Below, in pieces: positions 9,999 through 20,317 of a stretch of DNA of 64,000 bases. The notes beneath the pieces are model-generated. The model had not been told where the DNA came from. It worked only from the letters and a program-made list of their open reading frames with translations, and did not search any database. Every line of letters starts with the position of its first letter. Position 1 is the stretch's first letter. Origin of the DNA: Oscillospiraceae bacterium (GTDB lineage: Bacteria > Bacillota > Clostridia > Oscillospirales > Oscillospiraceae); the NCBI GenBank assembly GCA_021769865.1, contig JAETSB010000002.1, forward strand, positions 184,928 to 248,927. The letters are read 5' to 3'. The position numbers and the translations under genes are program-made.

Positions 9999-11122
9999 CC
10001 GGCGGGCAGGTCTTTGACCTGGAGCAGGGCTTTACCGCCCGGGACCTCTGCACCGATGGTTCCCTGATTTCCCATGCCAGCGGCGACGGGGACGTTCTGG
10101 ACGCGTCCGGCTGCTACGTCATCCCCGGCCTGGTGGACGTGCACTTCCACGGCGCGGTGGGAGAGGATTTCAGCGACGCCACGCCGGAGGGGTTGCAGAA
10201 GATCGCGGACTACGAGCTCAGCCAGGGCGTGACCTATCTCTGCCCGGCGGGCATGACCCTGCCGGAGGACCAGCTGACCGCCATCTGCAAGACGACCGCC
10301 GCCCACCGCAAGCACAATTCCGGCGGCGCGGAGGTGGTGGGGGCGCACCTGGAGGGTCCCTTCCTCTGCATGGCCAAAAAGGGCGCCCAGAACGGCGCGT
10401 TCCTCCACGACCCCGACGTCCCTATGCTCAAGCGACTCCAGGAGGCGGCGGAGGGCTGCGTGAAGCTGGTCACCATAGCTCCCGAGCAGCCCGGCTCTGT
10501 CGAATTTATCAAGGCGGCGAAGGAGCTGGGGGTCCACGTCTCCGTGGGCCACACCATTGCCAATTACGACACGGCCAAGGCCGCCTTTGAGGCCGGGGCC
10601 GACCACGCCACCCACCTCTATAACGCCATGCCGCCCCTGGCCCACCGGGACCCCGGCGTCATCGGCGCGGCCTACGAGGTCCCCTCCGTCAAGCCGGAAC
10701 TGATCTGCGACGGCATCCACATCCATCCGGCGGTGGTGCGCCTGACCTTCGGCCTGTTCGGAAAAGAGCGGATGATCATCATCTCCGACTCCCTTCGGGC
10801 CACGGGCATGCCCGACGGCGAGTATCCCTTCGGCGGGCAGATGATCGAGGTCCACGGTAACCGGGCCACCATCCTGCACCACCCGGAGACCCTGGCGGGC
10901 TCCGTCACCAGCCTGATGGGCTGCCTGCGCCAGGCCATCGCCTTCGGCATCCCAGCGGCGGACGCGGTGCGGGCCTGCACCTACAACCCCGCCCAGTCCA
11001 TCGGCATTGAGGACCGGGTGGGAACCCTGGACGCGGGCAAGGAGGCCAGCGTCGTCCTGCTGGACCGGAAGGACCTCTCCATCCGCAAAATCATATTCAA
11101 AGGCGAGGCCGTCACGGCCTGA
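9989..11122 (+). CDS. nagA: N-acetylglucosamine-6-phosphate deacetylase
   Basis: PGLVDVHFHGAVGEDFSD; VGAHLEGPF; HATHLYNAMPPLAHRDPGVIG; overlaps nagB by 10 bp. Confidence 0.95.
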   Translation: MRITGGQVFDLEQGFTARDLCTDGSLISHASGDGDVLDASGCYVIPGLVDVHFHGAVGEDFSDATPEGLQKIADYELSQGVTYLCPAGMTLPEDQLTAICKTTAAHRKHNSGGAEVVGAHLEGPFLCMAKKGAQNGAFLHDPDVPMLKRLQEAAEGCVKLVTIAPEQPGSVEFIKAAKELGVHVSVGHTIANYDTAKAAFEAGADHATHLYNAMPPLAHRDPGVIGAAYEVPSVKPELICDGIHIHPAVVRLTFGLFGKERMIIISDSLRATGMPDGEYPFGGQMIEVHGNRATILHHPETLAGSVTSLMGCLRQAIAFGIPAADAVRACTYNPAQSIGIEDRVGTLDAGKEASVVLLDRKDLSIRKIIFKGEAVTA

Positions 11123-11347
11123 CCCCGCTTTCCACGTTGGATTTGGCGGAGCTCTCCGCCTTTCCATAAAATCAACGGGCCGGGCGGCGACTCCATTTCC
11201 ATCGCCTCCGGCACCAAACAAAAAGGAGGAATCCCCCCGCTTCACTTGCGGTGCGGCAGTGTGGAGACCTGCCGTAATGCCCGCGGGAACGCGCTTCCCG
11301 GGGCGAGGCGGAGACGGCGGAGGCCGCTTCGTCAAAGTGAGTACGCT

Positions 11348-12524
<1,177 letters not shown>

Positions 12525-12526
<2 letters not shown>

Positions 12527-12662
12527 TACTTTCTTGAAAGATATGGGGACTCTTGGCGGCTTTGCCGCTTAGAGACCCCGTATACCCGAAGGGTAACGTA
12601 TCCAAAGAACTTTATCTCGCTCTGACGGTCTGGCGATAGACCAAGCCGAAGCGACGACAACG
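12525..12662. repeat. Intergenic repeat copy 2 with 56-nt double-hairpin insertion (12542-12597)
   Basis: Same ends as copy 1; insertion GGGG-a-CTCT..GCGGC-ttt-GCCGC..AGAG-a-CCCC followed by TACCC-gaa-GGGTA. Confidence 0.8.
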
Positions 12663-12687
12663 AAAATGGTCCCTCTGGAGGCACCCC

Positions 12688-13107
12688 ATGAAGCAGCTTT
12701 TTCTTCTGGCCGCCGTCATTTGCTTCGGCGTGGCCATTCTCAAGTTCTATACCGCCCGGGCCGCCCTGACGTCCACAGCCCGCGCCGAGCCCAACAAGGG
12801 ATATCTGGCTCTCACTCCCGAGGCGGCCAAAACCCGTCTGGAGGAGAACCCCGACGTCATTCTCCTGGACGTGCGGACCCAGGAGGAGTACGACGGAGGC
12901 CACATTCCCGGCGCGGTGTGCTTTCCCAACGAGGACATCCAGCCGGAGCTCCCCCTTCCCTTTGAAAAGGACGCGGAAATTCTGGTGTATTGCCGCTCCG
13001 GCCGCCGCAGCGCCGAGGCGGCGGGGAAGCTGGCGGACATGGGCTATGCCAACGTGGCCGACTTCGGCGGCATCCAGGATTGGCCTTACGAAACGACCAC
13101 CGATTGA
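12688..13107 (+). CDS. Membrane-anchored rhodanese-like domain protein
   Basis: N-terminal TM; VILLDVRTQEEYDGGHIPGAVCFPN; active-site loop VYCRSGRRS. Confidence 0.88.
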   Translation: MKQLFLLAAVICFGVAILKFYTARAALTSTARAEPNKGYLALTPEAAKTRLEENPDVILLDVRTQEEYDGGHIPGAVCFPNEDIQPELPLPFEKDAEILVYCRSGRRSAEAAGKLADMGYANVADFGGIQDWPYETTTD

Positions 13108-13111
13108 CAGC

Positions 13112-13141
13112 GGAAAGCCACGCCGAAAGGCGTGGCTTTCC
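13112..13141. terminator. Bidirectional terminator
   Basis: GGAAAGCCACGCC-GAAA-GGCGTGGCTTTCC between convergent genes. Confidence 0.75.
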
Positions 13142-13149
13142 TCATGCGC

Positions 13150-14157
13150 TCAGTCCTCCGGGGCGGCGTAGATGCCGTAGATGAAGTAGTTATTCTTCTG
13201 CTCCTCCGGGCTGGCCAGCTCTGGAAAAACGGTGATGGAGTTGTCCTCGGCAAACTCGATCTTCAGGGGGCCGCTGTGGAGGCGATAAGCCTGGGTTCTC
13301 TCCGTCCCGTCGGAGGAAATCACCGTCACCGTCAGCGTCCCGCCGTCGAAATAGTCCGCGTCCATCTGGCACTCGGTGGTAATGCCCAGGCCCGTATTAT
13401 AGGCCATGTCCTCCGCCGGGACCCAGAAACCGTAGCTGGCGGCGGGGTCGTAGTCCTCTTGGACACTCTGGCCCAGAGCGGTCATCTCCGGCATGTACCA
13501 GGTCCCATCGTCCCGCTGGCTGATGGCGGCGGGGGCCAGGCTCCCGTCGGCCATGGCCTGGCGGTACGCCGTCCTTTGCTCCTCCGTCAGGTTCTCCCTC
13601 TGCTGATAGCGGTACAGCCCGCCCCGGTCGATGGACATCTTCACCTGGGCGATGTTCTCCCCGGTGATCCCGAAGAGGCAGCCGGTGAAGTCGCCGAACT
13701 CCGGCGTCGTGCAGCCCTCCCCCACGGCGAAGGCGATGCTGCCGTCCTCCGCCGGGCCGTAGGCGTTCTCGGTCATGGCGGCGTAGGCCGTCAGGCCGAA
13801 GGTGGGCACCAGCACCTGGGCCGGGGTTCCCGCATCCGCCACGCCCGCGTTTTCGGCGGAGGTCCCGGGCTCTGCGGTGGGCGCGGGCCGGAGGGAGAAG
13901 CCCCCCAGCACCAGCGCCAGGGCGCAGACGGCGCAGACCGCCGTCCGCAGAAAGGGCTGCGTCCAGCCCCTGGACACAGCCGCCCCGGCCATAGGACCCG
14001 TTTCCGGCAAGGACTGCCCCCAGCCCCGTTTTTCCCGGCAGGAGGACGCCGCCGCGCCCGCCGCCCGGCGGCGGGCCTCGAAGAGCACCCGGTCATTCAG
14101 CCCGGCGGGCGTATGGATGGCTTCCGTCAGCTCTTGATACCGATTCTTCATCGTCAA
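13150..14157 (-). CDS. Anti-sigma-factor-like membrane protein (partner of ECF sigma)
   Basis: Overlaps end of upstream ECF sigma gene; single TM (FLRTAVCAVCALALVLGGFSL) then extracytoplasmic domain. Confidence 0.6.
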   Translation of the reverse strand: MTMKNRYQELTEAIHTPAGLNDRVLFEARRRAAGAAASSCREKRGWGQSLPETGPMAGAAVSRGWTQPFLRTAVCAVCALALVLGGFSLRPAPTAEPGTSAENAGVADAGTPAQVLVPTFGLTAYAAMTENAYGPAEDGSIAFAVGEGCTTPEFGDFTGCLFGITGENIAQVKMSIDRGGLYRYQQRENLTEEQRTAYRQAMADGSLAPAAISQRDDGTWYMPEMTALGQSVQEDYDPAASYGFWVPAEDMAYNTGLGITTECQMDADYFDGGTLTVTVISSDGTERTQAYRLHSGPLKIEFAEDNSITVFPELASPEEQKNNYFIYGIYAAPED

Positions 14158-14626
14158 AACCTCCCAATAAATCTCTCAGTTCCGCCCTGGCCCGGCGGAG
14201 GCGGCTGCGCACCGTCGCCGCCGGAACGCCCAACAGGGCCCCGATCTCGCCGCTCTCATAGCCCTCGCCGTAGAAGAGGTGAACCGCCACGCGCAGCTTC
14301 TCCGGCAGGCGGCCCACCGCGTCCCACAGCTCCGCCGCCGCCTCGTCCACAGGCCGGGCCAGGTCCGGCACCTCTTCCAGGGACAGGGTTCCCCCCCGCC
14401 GCCGGCGGAGCCGCCCCAGGTCGGCGCAGCGGTTCAGCGCCGTCCGGATCAGCCAGGCTTTCAAATGCTCCCCGTCCCAGCGATCGGCCCGCTGCTCCAG
14501 CAGGCGGAGGAACACGTCCTGGTAGACGTCCTCCGCGTCGGCGGCGTTTTGCAGCTGGCACAGGGCCAGGCGGTACACCGTGTCGCCGTATGTTTTCATG
14601 GCATTGCTCAATTCCTGTTCCGTCAA
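14093..14626 (-). CDS. ECF-type RNA polymerase sigma factor
   Basis: YRLALCQLQNAADAEDVYQDVFLRLLEQ; region 4 EKLRVAVHLFYGEGYESGEIGALLGVPAATVRSRLRRARAEL. Confidence 0.92.
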   Translation of the reverse strand: MTEQELSNAMKTYGDTVYRLALCQLQNAADAEDVYQDVFLRLLEQRADRWDGEHLKAWLIRTALNRCADLGRLRRRRGGTLSLEEVPDLARPVDEAAAELWDAVGRLPEKLRVAVHLFYGEGYESGEIGALLGVPAATVRSRLRRARAELRDLLGGFDDEESVSRADGSHPYARRAE

Positions 14627-14727
14627 GGCAATGCCTCCTTTCCTCGGTCTGAAAAGCGCCTTTCACTGATAACACGTTCGGGGAGGGCCTTCTGTTCCCT
14701 CCGCTGAGAAATTTTTTCGCCAAAACG

Positions 14728-14755
14728 GGCGGACGCACCGCGTCCGCCCGTTCTT
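14728..14755 (-). terminator. Terminator after the 67-aa gene
   Basis: AACGGGCGGACGC-ACC-GCGTCCGCCCGTT immediately after the minus-strand stop. Confidence 0.6.
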
Positions 14756-14756
14756 G

Positions 14757-14960
14757 TTACTCCGGCCTGATGCCGTAGACCTCAAACCGGCCCACGAGGT
14801 TCTGCAGGGTCAGCTTCTGGGCCAGGAGCTGCTGATAGGTGGCCCCCTTCTGCTTTCCGGCCTCCCGGAGCCGGTCCATGTCGGCCAGGACCTTCTCCCG
14901 CTCCTTTAAAAGGTCCGCGTACATGCGGTCATAGGCCGCCAGGCGTTCCTGATCCGTCAT
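14757..14960 (-). CDS. Small conserved-looking coiled-coil protein, function unknown
   Basis: 67 aa, tightly spaced downstream of ychF. Confidence 0.6.
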   Translation of the reverse strand: MTDQERLAAYDRMYADLLKEREKVLADMDRLREAGKQKGATYQQLLAQKLTLQNLVGRFEVYGIRPE

Positions 14961-14969
14961 ACCGCCGCC

Positions 14970-16079
14970 TCAGACGTTAAAGCGGAAGTAGATCATGTCG
15001 CCGTCCTGGACCACGTACTCCTTGCCCTCGCTGCGGAGCAGGCCCTTTTCCTTGGCGGCGGCCACGCTGCCGCACTTCATCATGTCCTCGTAGGCAATGA
15101 CCTCCGCCCGGATAAAGCCCCGTTCGATGTCCGTGTGAATCTTCCCGGCGGCCTGGGGGGCCTTGGTGCCCTTTTTGATGGTCCAGGCCCGGCACTCATC
15201 CTTGCCGTAGGTCAGGAAGGAGATCAGCCCCAGCAGGGCGTAGGAGCACTTGATGAGCCGGTCCAGGCCGGACTCCTCCACGCCGATCTCCGCCAGGAAC
15301 ATCTGCTTCTCCTCGCCCTCCAGCTCCGCCACGTCCTGCTCCAGCTTGGCGCAGATGGGCAGAACCTGGGCGCTCTCGGCCTCCGCCACCTTCCGGACCT
15401 GCTGGTAATAGGGGTTGTCCTCCAGGTGGGTGAAACCGTCCTCGTCGGTGTTGGCGGCGTAGATGACGGGCTTGAGGCTTAGAAGATCGGAGGTGCCCAC
15501 CAGGGCCCTGTCCTCGTCGGAGCAGTCGAAGGTCCGGGCGGATTTCCCGGCGTCCAGGTGTTTGGCCAAAGCCTGGAAGACCTCCACCTCGTGGAGGAAC
15601 TTCTTGTCGCCCTTGGCGGCCTTCTGGGCCTTTTCCACCCGGCGGTTCACCATCTCCAGGTCCGCCATGATGAGCTCCAAATCGATGGCCTCCATGTCCC
15701 CCAGGGGGTCCACCGGCACGTTGGTCCCGGCGTCCGCCACCACGTGCATGATGTTTTCGTCGTCGAAGCACCGGACCACGTGGACGATGGCATCGGTCTC
15801 CCGGATGTTGGCCAGGAACTTGTTTCCCAGGCCCGCGCCCTTGCTGGCCCCCTTCACCAATCCCGCGATGTCCACGAACTCGATGACCGCCGGGGTCTTC
15901 TTGTCCGGCTCGTACATCTCCGCCAGCTTGTCCAGCCGCTCGTCAGGGACGGCTACCATGCCCACGTTGGGGTCAATGGTACAGAAGGGGTAGTTGGCGC
16001 TCTCCGCGCCGGCGTTGGTGATGGCGTTGAACAGAGTGGACTTTCCGACGTTTGGAAGCCCCACGATACCTAATTTCAT
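14970..16079 (-). CDS. ychF: Redox-regulated/ribosome-binding ATPase YchF
   Basis: MKLGIVGLPNVGKSTLFNAITNAGAESANYPFCTIDPNVG; C-terminal TGS-like end VQDGDMIYFRFNV. Confidence 0.96.
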   Translation of the reverse strand: MKLGIVGLPNVGKSTLFNAITNAGAESANYPFCTIDPNVGMVAVPDERLDKLAEMYEPDKKTPAVIEFVDIAGLVKGASKGAGLGNKFLANIRETDAIVHVVRCFDDENIMHVVADAGTNVPVDPLGDMEAIDLELIMADLEMVNRRVEKAQKAAKGDKKFLHEVEVFQALAKHLDAGKSARTFDCSDEDRALVGTSDLLSLKPVIYAANTDEDGFTHLEDNPYYQQVRKVAEAESAQVLPICAKLEQDVAELEGEEKQMFLAEIGVEESGLDRLIKCSYALLGLISFLTYGKDECRAWTIKKGTKAPQAAGKIHTDIERGFIRAEVIAYEDMMKCGSVAAAKEKGLLRSEGKEYVVQDGDMIYFRFNV

Positions 16080-16263
16080 AGTCTTATCGCTCCTTTATTT
16101 TCCAGGGCCCCTGGGCTCCGCCGCGTTCCCGGCGGCCGGCGGCAGGGGAGATCCAACATGTCCGTTTATTATAGCACAGGACACCGCGTTTCTCAATACC
16201 AATTCCGCGCCGCCTCTGCGGATTCCGCCGGCATAGCGGTGCCGTCAAAAAATCTTGTCAAAC

Positions 16264-16307
16264 TTTGTAAAGAAATATATTGCATTTTGCTTTACAAATG
16301 CTATAAT
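16264..16307 (+). promoter_or_regulatory. Promoter (TTGCAT-N16-TATAAT) overlapped by 9-bp inverted repeat TTTGTAAAG...CTTTACAAA
   Basis: IR arms 16264-16272 and 16290-16298; -35 16280-16285; -10 16302-16307. Confidence 0.65.
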
Positions 16308-16334
16308 AAAGCTGTGCTGAGAGGAGTGACTTTC

Positions 16335-17381
16335 ATGGCACAGGTTATGGTGAACTTCCGCATGGATGAAAACGTGAAGAAGAGCATGGAACAGGCTTGC
16401 AGGGAAATGGGGCTCAGTATGACCACCGCCTTTACCATTTACGCCACCAAAGTCGGCAGGGAAAAACGCATCCCCTTCGAGATCACGGCGGAGACCCCGC
16501 GGCGTCCGTCCCGCCCGCCGGACCTCCCGGAGCGCCGGGAGGAGGACCCGTCCGCCCAAAAGCGGGAACAGCTGGAGTCCCTGTGCGGGGAGATCCGGCG
16601 GTCCCTGACCGCCATTCACACCGCCATCCCCTCCTCCGTCACGGGTCTCTCTATGGAGCGCATCCGGCTGCTTTGCGGCGACGAGCTCAAAGACAAGGCC
16701 GCCGGAGTTACCAGTGCCGTCCGGACCCTGTTCTCCGACCGGAACGCCGGGGCGCTGAGGGAAAAGGACCCGGATATTCTGAATGAATACCTGGACAATC
16801 TCGCGGACATCGCCAAAGAGATCCGGAACGTCGAGGGCGCCCTGATTCCTGTCATGAAGTCCTGGACCGGCGGGGATGCCGGCGCGTTCGTCCCCTATGA
16901 GCAGAGACTTGCCGCCGTCTCCCGGGAATTCGACGGGCTTTCCCCCGTACTCCAGCGCTTCTGGGCCTCCACCGCCCGGAAGCAGGGGAGCGTCCAGGCC
17001 GTGGAGGCGCGGCTCCGGCAGTCCGCCGCCTCCGTCGAGACGGCTTACGTGCGGACCGCCTTGGAGAACCTGGAGACCCTGGTCCTCCGGCACTACGACT
17101 CCCTGGACGGGCAGACGAAGGCCCGCCTGGAGGCCCACTACTTCCAAACGCTGGATCTCACGCTCCATGAGCTGGCCCAGGCGGAGCGAAACGGCGAGGA
17201 CCCCGGCGGAAAAGCCGCCCTCTGCCTCCGCACGATCAACGTGCTGTCCCAGGTGATCTCCGACGGCGGGCAGGCCCGGCGGGAGCTGGACCAGCGGAGC
17301 CTGGAGGCGGAGGTCGCCGCTCTGGAGCGCCTGGCCGCCCTGCGGGGGGACCTTCCGGGAGACATGCGGGCGGACTCTTGA
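16335..17381 (+). CDS. RelB/DinJ-like antitoxin N-terminus fused to about 270-aa helical domain of unknown function
   Basis: MAQVMVNFRMDENVKKSMEQACREMGLSMTTAFTIYATKVGREKRIPFEI matches RelB/DinJ ribbon-helix-helix style; remainder charged/helical. Confidence 0.75.
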   Translation: MAQVMVNFRMDENVKKSMEQACREMGLSMTTAFTIYATKVGREKRIPFEITAETPRRPSRPPDLPERREEDPSAQKREQLESLCGEIRRSLTAIHTAIPSSVTGLSMERIRLLCGDELKDKAAGVTSAVRTLFSDRNAGALREKDPDILNEYLDNLADIAKEIRNVEGALIPVMKSWTGGDAGAFVPYEQRLAAVSREFDGLSPVLQRFWASTARKQGSVQAVEARLRQSAASVETAYVRTALENLETLVLRHYDSLDGQTKARLEAHYFQTLDLTLHELAQAERNGEDPGGKAALCLRTINVLSQVISDGGQARRELDQRSLEAEVAALERLAALRGDLPGDMRADS

Positions 17382-17474
17382 GGAAAATTCCAAGTCGCCG
17401 GGAAGCTCATCCACCCTTCCGGCTTGTTTTCATATAAAATGCATCTGTGTTATATTTGAAAGGAGGAGTTCTTC

Positions 17475-18983
17475 ATGCTTGATACCATTTTGTCCCTGCT
17501 TCCCGTGATCCTGGTCGTCCTGGTGGTGCTGGCCCTCATGCTGGCCGGCTATGTCAAGGCCCCGCCCGATCAGGCGTACATCATTTCCGGCCTGAAAAAG
17601 GAGAGCAAGGTCCTTATCGGCCGGGCCGGCGTCCGCGTGCCCTTCTTTGAGCGCATGGATAAGCTCTACCTGGGCCAGATGACGGTGGACATCAAAACCG
17701 AACAGTCCGTCCCCACCAGCGACTTCATCAACGTCAACGTGGACGCCGTGGCGAAGGTCCGCATTTCCCCCCACGCGGAGGGCATCAAGCTGGCGGCTAA
17801 GAACTTCCTGAACAAGCGCCCGGAGGAGATCACCCGGGACCTCCAGGACTCCCTCCAGGGCAATATGCGGGAGATCATCGGCACGTTGTCCCTCAAGGAG
17901 ATCAACACGGACCGGGACTCCTTCTCCGACCAGGTGATGCAGAAGGCCAGCAAGGACATGGACAAGCTGGGCATTGAGATTCTCTCCTGCAACATCCAGA
18001 ACGTCACCGACGAAAACGGGCTCATCAAGGACCTGGGCGCGGACAACACCAGCCTGATCAAGAAAAACGCCGCCATCGCCAAGGCCCAGGCGGACCGGGA
18101 CATCGCCATCGCCCAGGCGGAGGCCGAGCGGGAGTCCAACGAGGCCCGGGTCCTGGCGGACACCCAGATCGCTCAGAAGCAGACGGAGCTGGACATCAAG
18201 CGGGCGGAGCTGAAGATTCTGGCCGACGGCAAGAAGGCCGAGGCGGACGCCGCCTATGAGATCCAGAGCCAGGAGCAGCGCAAGAGCATTGAGACCGCCA
18301 CGGTCAACGCGGAAATCGCCAAGACCCAGCGGGAGGCCGAGCTGAAGCAGGTCGAGGTGGAGGTCCAGAAGCAGAAGCTGGAGGCCGAGATCCGCGCCAA
18401 GGCGGACGCGGAGCGCTACCGTCAGCAGCAGGAGGCGGAGGCCGCCCTCTACAAGCGGCAGAAGGACGCCGAGGCCAAGCGCTACGAGCAGGAGCAGGAG
18501 GCCGAGGCGGAGCGCAAGAGCGCCGAGGCCCAGAAGTTCGCCCGGGAGCAGGAGGCGGCGGGCATCGCCGCCGTGGGCAAGGCGGAGGCCGAGTCCATCC
18601 GGGCCAAGGCCCTGGCGGAGGCCGAGGGCATCGACAAGAAGGCGGAGGCCATGAAGAAGTACGGCGAGGCCGCCGTCATTGAAATGGTCATGCAGGCCCT
18701 GCCGGAGATTGCCCGGAACGTGGCCGAGCCCCTGTCCAAGGTGGATAAGATCACTATGTATGGCTCCGGCAACAGCGCCAAGCTGCTGGAGGACATCGTC
18801 ACCGGGACCACCCAGGTCACCGAGGGCATCACCCAGGGCATGGGCATTGACGTGAAGTCCCTCATCGCCGGGATGCTGGGCGGCAGGCTGGCGGCCGGCG
18901 AGGACAAGACTATCGTTGTCCAGAGCCCTCCCTCCGCGGACAAGGCGGAACCCGCGCCCCGGGTCCCCGAAGAGGGGGAATGA
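17475..18983 (+). CDS. Flotillin-like SPFH/Band-7 protein
   Basis: N-terminal TM, SPFH region, then long Ala/Glu/Lys coiled coil (AEAERESNEARVLADTQIAQKQTELD...). Confidence 0.9.
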   Translation: MLDTILSLLPVILVVLVVLALMLAGYVKAPPDQAYIISGLKKESKVLIGRAGVRVPFFERMDKLYLGQMTVDIKTEQSVPTSDFINVNVDAVAKVRISPHAEGIKLAAKNFLNKRPEEITRDLQDSLQGNMREIIGTLSLKEINTDRDSFSDQVMQKASKDMDKLGIEILSCNIQNVTDENGLIKDLGADNTSLIKKNAAIAKAQADRDIAIAQAEAERESNEARVLADTQIAQKQTELDIKRAELKILADGKKAEADAAYEIQSQEQRKSIETATVNAEIAKTQREAELKQVEVEVQKQKLEAEIRAKADAERYRQQQEAEAALYKRQKDAEAKRYEQEQEAEAERKSAEAQKFAREQEAAGIAAVGKAEAESIRAKALAEAEGIDKKAEAMKKYGEAAVIEMVMQALPEIARNVAEPLSKVDKITMYGSGNSAKLLEDIVTGTTQVTEGITQGMGIDVKSLIAGMLGGRLAAGEDKTIVVQSPPSADKAEPAPRVPEEGE

Positions 18984-19010
18984 TCCCCGAAAGACCGCGC
19001 CTAAGTATCG

Positions 19011-19050
19011 AAAGCCATCCCATCCCCCTGTTGGGGGATGGGATGGCTTT
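19011..19050. terminator. Bidirectional terminator between flotillin and carbamate kinase genes
   Basis: 18-bp stem AAAGCCATCCCATCCCCC-TGTT-GGGGGATGGGATGGCTTT. Confidence 0.9.
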
Positions 19051-19058
19051 TCAGCGGC

Positions 19059-20009
19059 TCAGGCAAAGGTCACGACCGTCCCCGTTTTCCCCGCCAGGGC
19101 GTCGATGGCCTTGTCCAGGGAGGTGATAATCGCCTTTTTGCCGGGGTCGCTGCGGACGAACTTCATGGCCGCCTGGACCTTGGGCAGCATGCTGCCGGGG
19201 GCGAAGTGGCCCTCGTCCACGTAGCGGGAGGCCTCCGCCAGGGACATATGGCTGAGGTCCTTCTGGTCCGGCTTTCCCCAGTTGACGGCTACCTTCTCCA
19301 CCTCCGTCAGGATCATCAGCACGTCGGCGTCCACCTGCTCCGCCAGCAGCTCGGCGGCGAAGTCCTTGTCGATGACCGCCGCCACGCCCTCCAGCTGGCC
19401 CCGGGCGGTCTCCACCACCGGCACGCCTCCGCCGCCGCAGGTGATGACGATGGTCCGGTCCCACAGGTCTCGGACCTGGCCGATCTCTACGATCCGCCGG
19501 GGCAGGGGAGAGGGCACCACCCGGCGGTAACCCCGCCCGGCGTCCTCCTTCATCACGTAGCCCTTCTCCCGCTGGAGGGACTCCGCCTCCTCCCGGCTGT
19601 AGAAGGGGCCGATGGGCTTGGTGGGGTTCCGGAAGGCGGGGTCGTCCGCCTCCACCACCACCTGAGTGACCAGGCTCACCACCGGGATGTTTCGGTTCCG
19701 CTTGGCCAGGGCGTAGCGCAGGGCCTGCTGAATGTGGTAGCCGATATAGCCCTGGCTCATGGCTCCGCACACATCGAAGGGCATGGCGGGCACCACCTCC
19801 TTCGCCGTCTCGCTGGCCAGGAGGATGCGGCCCACCTGAGGGCCGTTGCCGTGAACGACGGCCACCTCATAGCCGTTCACGCTGAGCTCCGCGATGTGCT
19901 CGCAGGTCTCCCGCACCACGCTGAGCTGGGCCTCGGCGGTGGACCCGCTGTCCTTGGACTGGAGGGCGTTGCCCCCCAGGGCGATGACTAATCGCTCCGC
20001 TTTTTCCAT
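19059..20009 (-). CDS. arcC: Carbamate kinase
   Basis: MEKAERLVIALGGNALQSKDSGSTAEAQ; VVHGNGPQVGRIL; VITCGGGGVPVV; GSMLPKVQAAMKFV. Confidence 0.94.
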   Translation of the reverse strand: MEKAERLVIALGGNALQSKDSGSTAEAQLSVVRETCEHIAELSVNGYEVAVVHGNGPQVGRILLASETAKEVVPAMPFDVCGAMSQGYIGYHIQQALRYALAKRNRNIPVVSLVTQVVVEADDPAFRNPTKPIGPFYSREEAESLQREKGYVMKEDAGRGYRRVVPSPLPRRIVEIGQVRDLWDRTIVITCGGGGVPVVETARGQLEGVAAVIDKDFAAELLAEQVDADVLMILTEVEKVAVNWGKPDQKDLSHMSLAEASRYVDEGHFAPGSMLPKVQAAMKFVRSDPGKKAIITSLDKAIDALAGKTGTVVTFA

Positions 20010-20208
20010 TGTGTTCGCTCCTCTTGCAACAAATTTCCAGATTCGGGCTGGACGCCTTTCGTTCAGTCTGCCACTCTCCGGGGGTTTTTATGAGTCCCAA
20101 CGAAGGCCCGCCTCCGGGATGGGCCCCAGGGAACTGGACATATTATACAAATTGACCCATCTCCTTTTACCCAGTCCTCCAAAGTTTGGCGGAAGCATCA
20201 AATTTTCC

Positions 20209-20237
20209 TTGCATCCGAAGGGAAAGGGCGCTATGAT
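20209..20237 (+). promoter_or_regulatory. Putative promoter TTGCAT-N17-TATGAT
   Basis: -35 20209-20214, -10 20232-20237. Confidence 0.7.
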
Positions 20238-20248
20238 AGAAGCATGAA

Positions 20249-20276
20249 CTGGAAACGTTACCAGTAACGTTTCCAA
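20249..20276. promoter_or_regulatory. Double LacI-type operator
   Basis: CTGGAAACGTTACCAGTAACGTTTCCAA; outer perfect IR GGAAACGTTA-CCAG-TAACGTTTCC, two AACGTT cores 12 bp apart, just downstream of predicted +1. Confidence 0.8.
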
Positions 20277-20317
20277 ACTATTCCGGCAACTACCAAATCA
20301 AACAGGAGGAACATGAA

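Noticed and set aside
13132-14652. 506-aa plus-strand ORF
   Set aside because: Antisense to the ECF sigma and anti-sigma-like genes; ends in low-complexity Pro/Arg/Gly.
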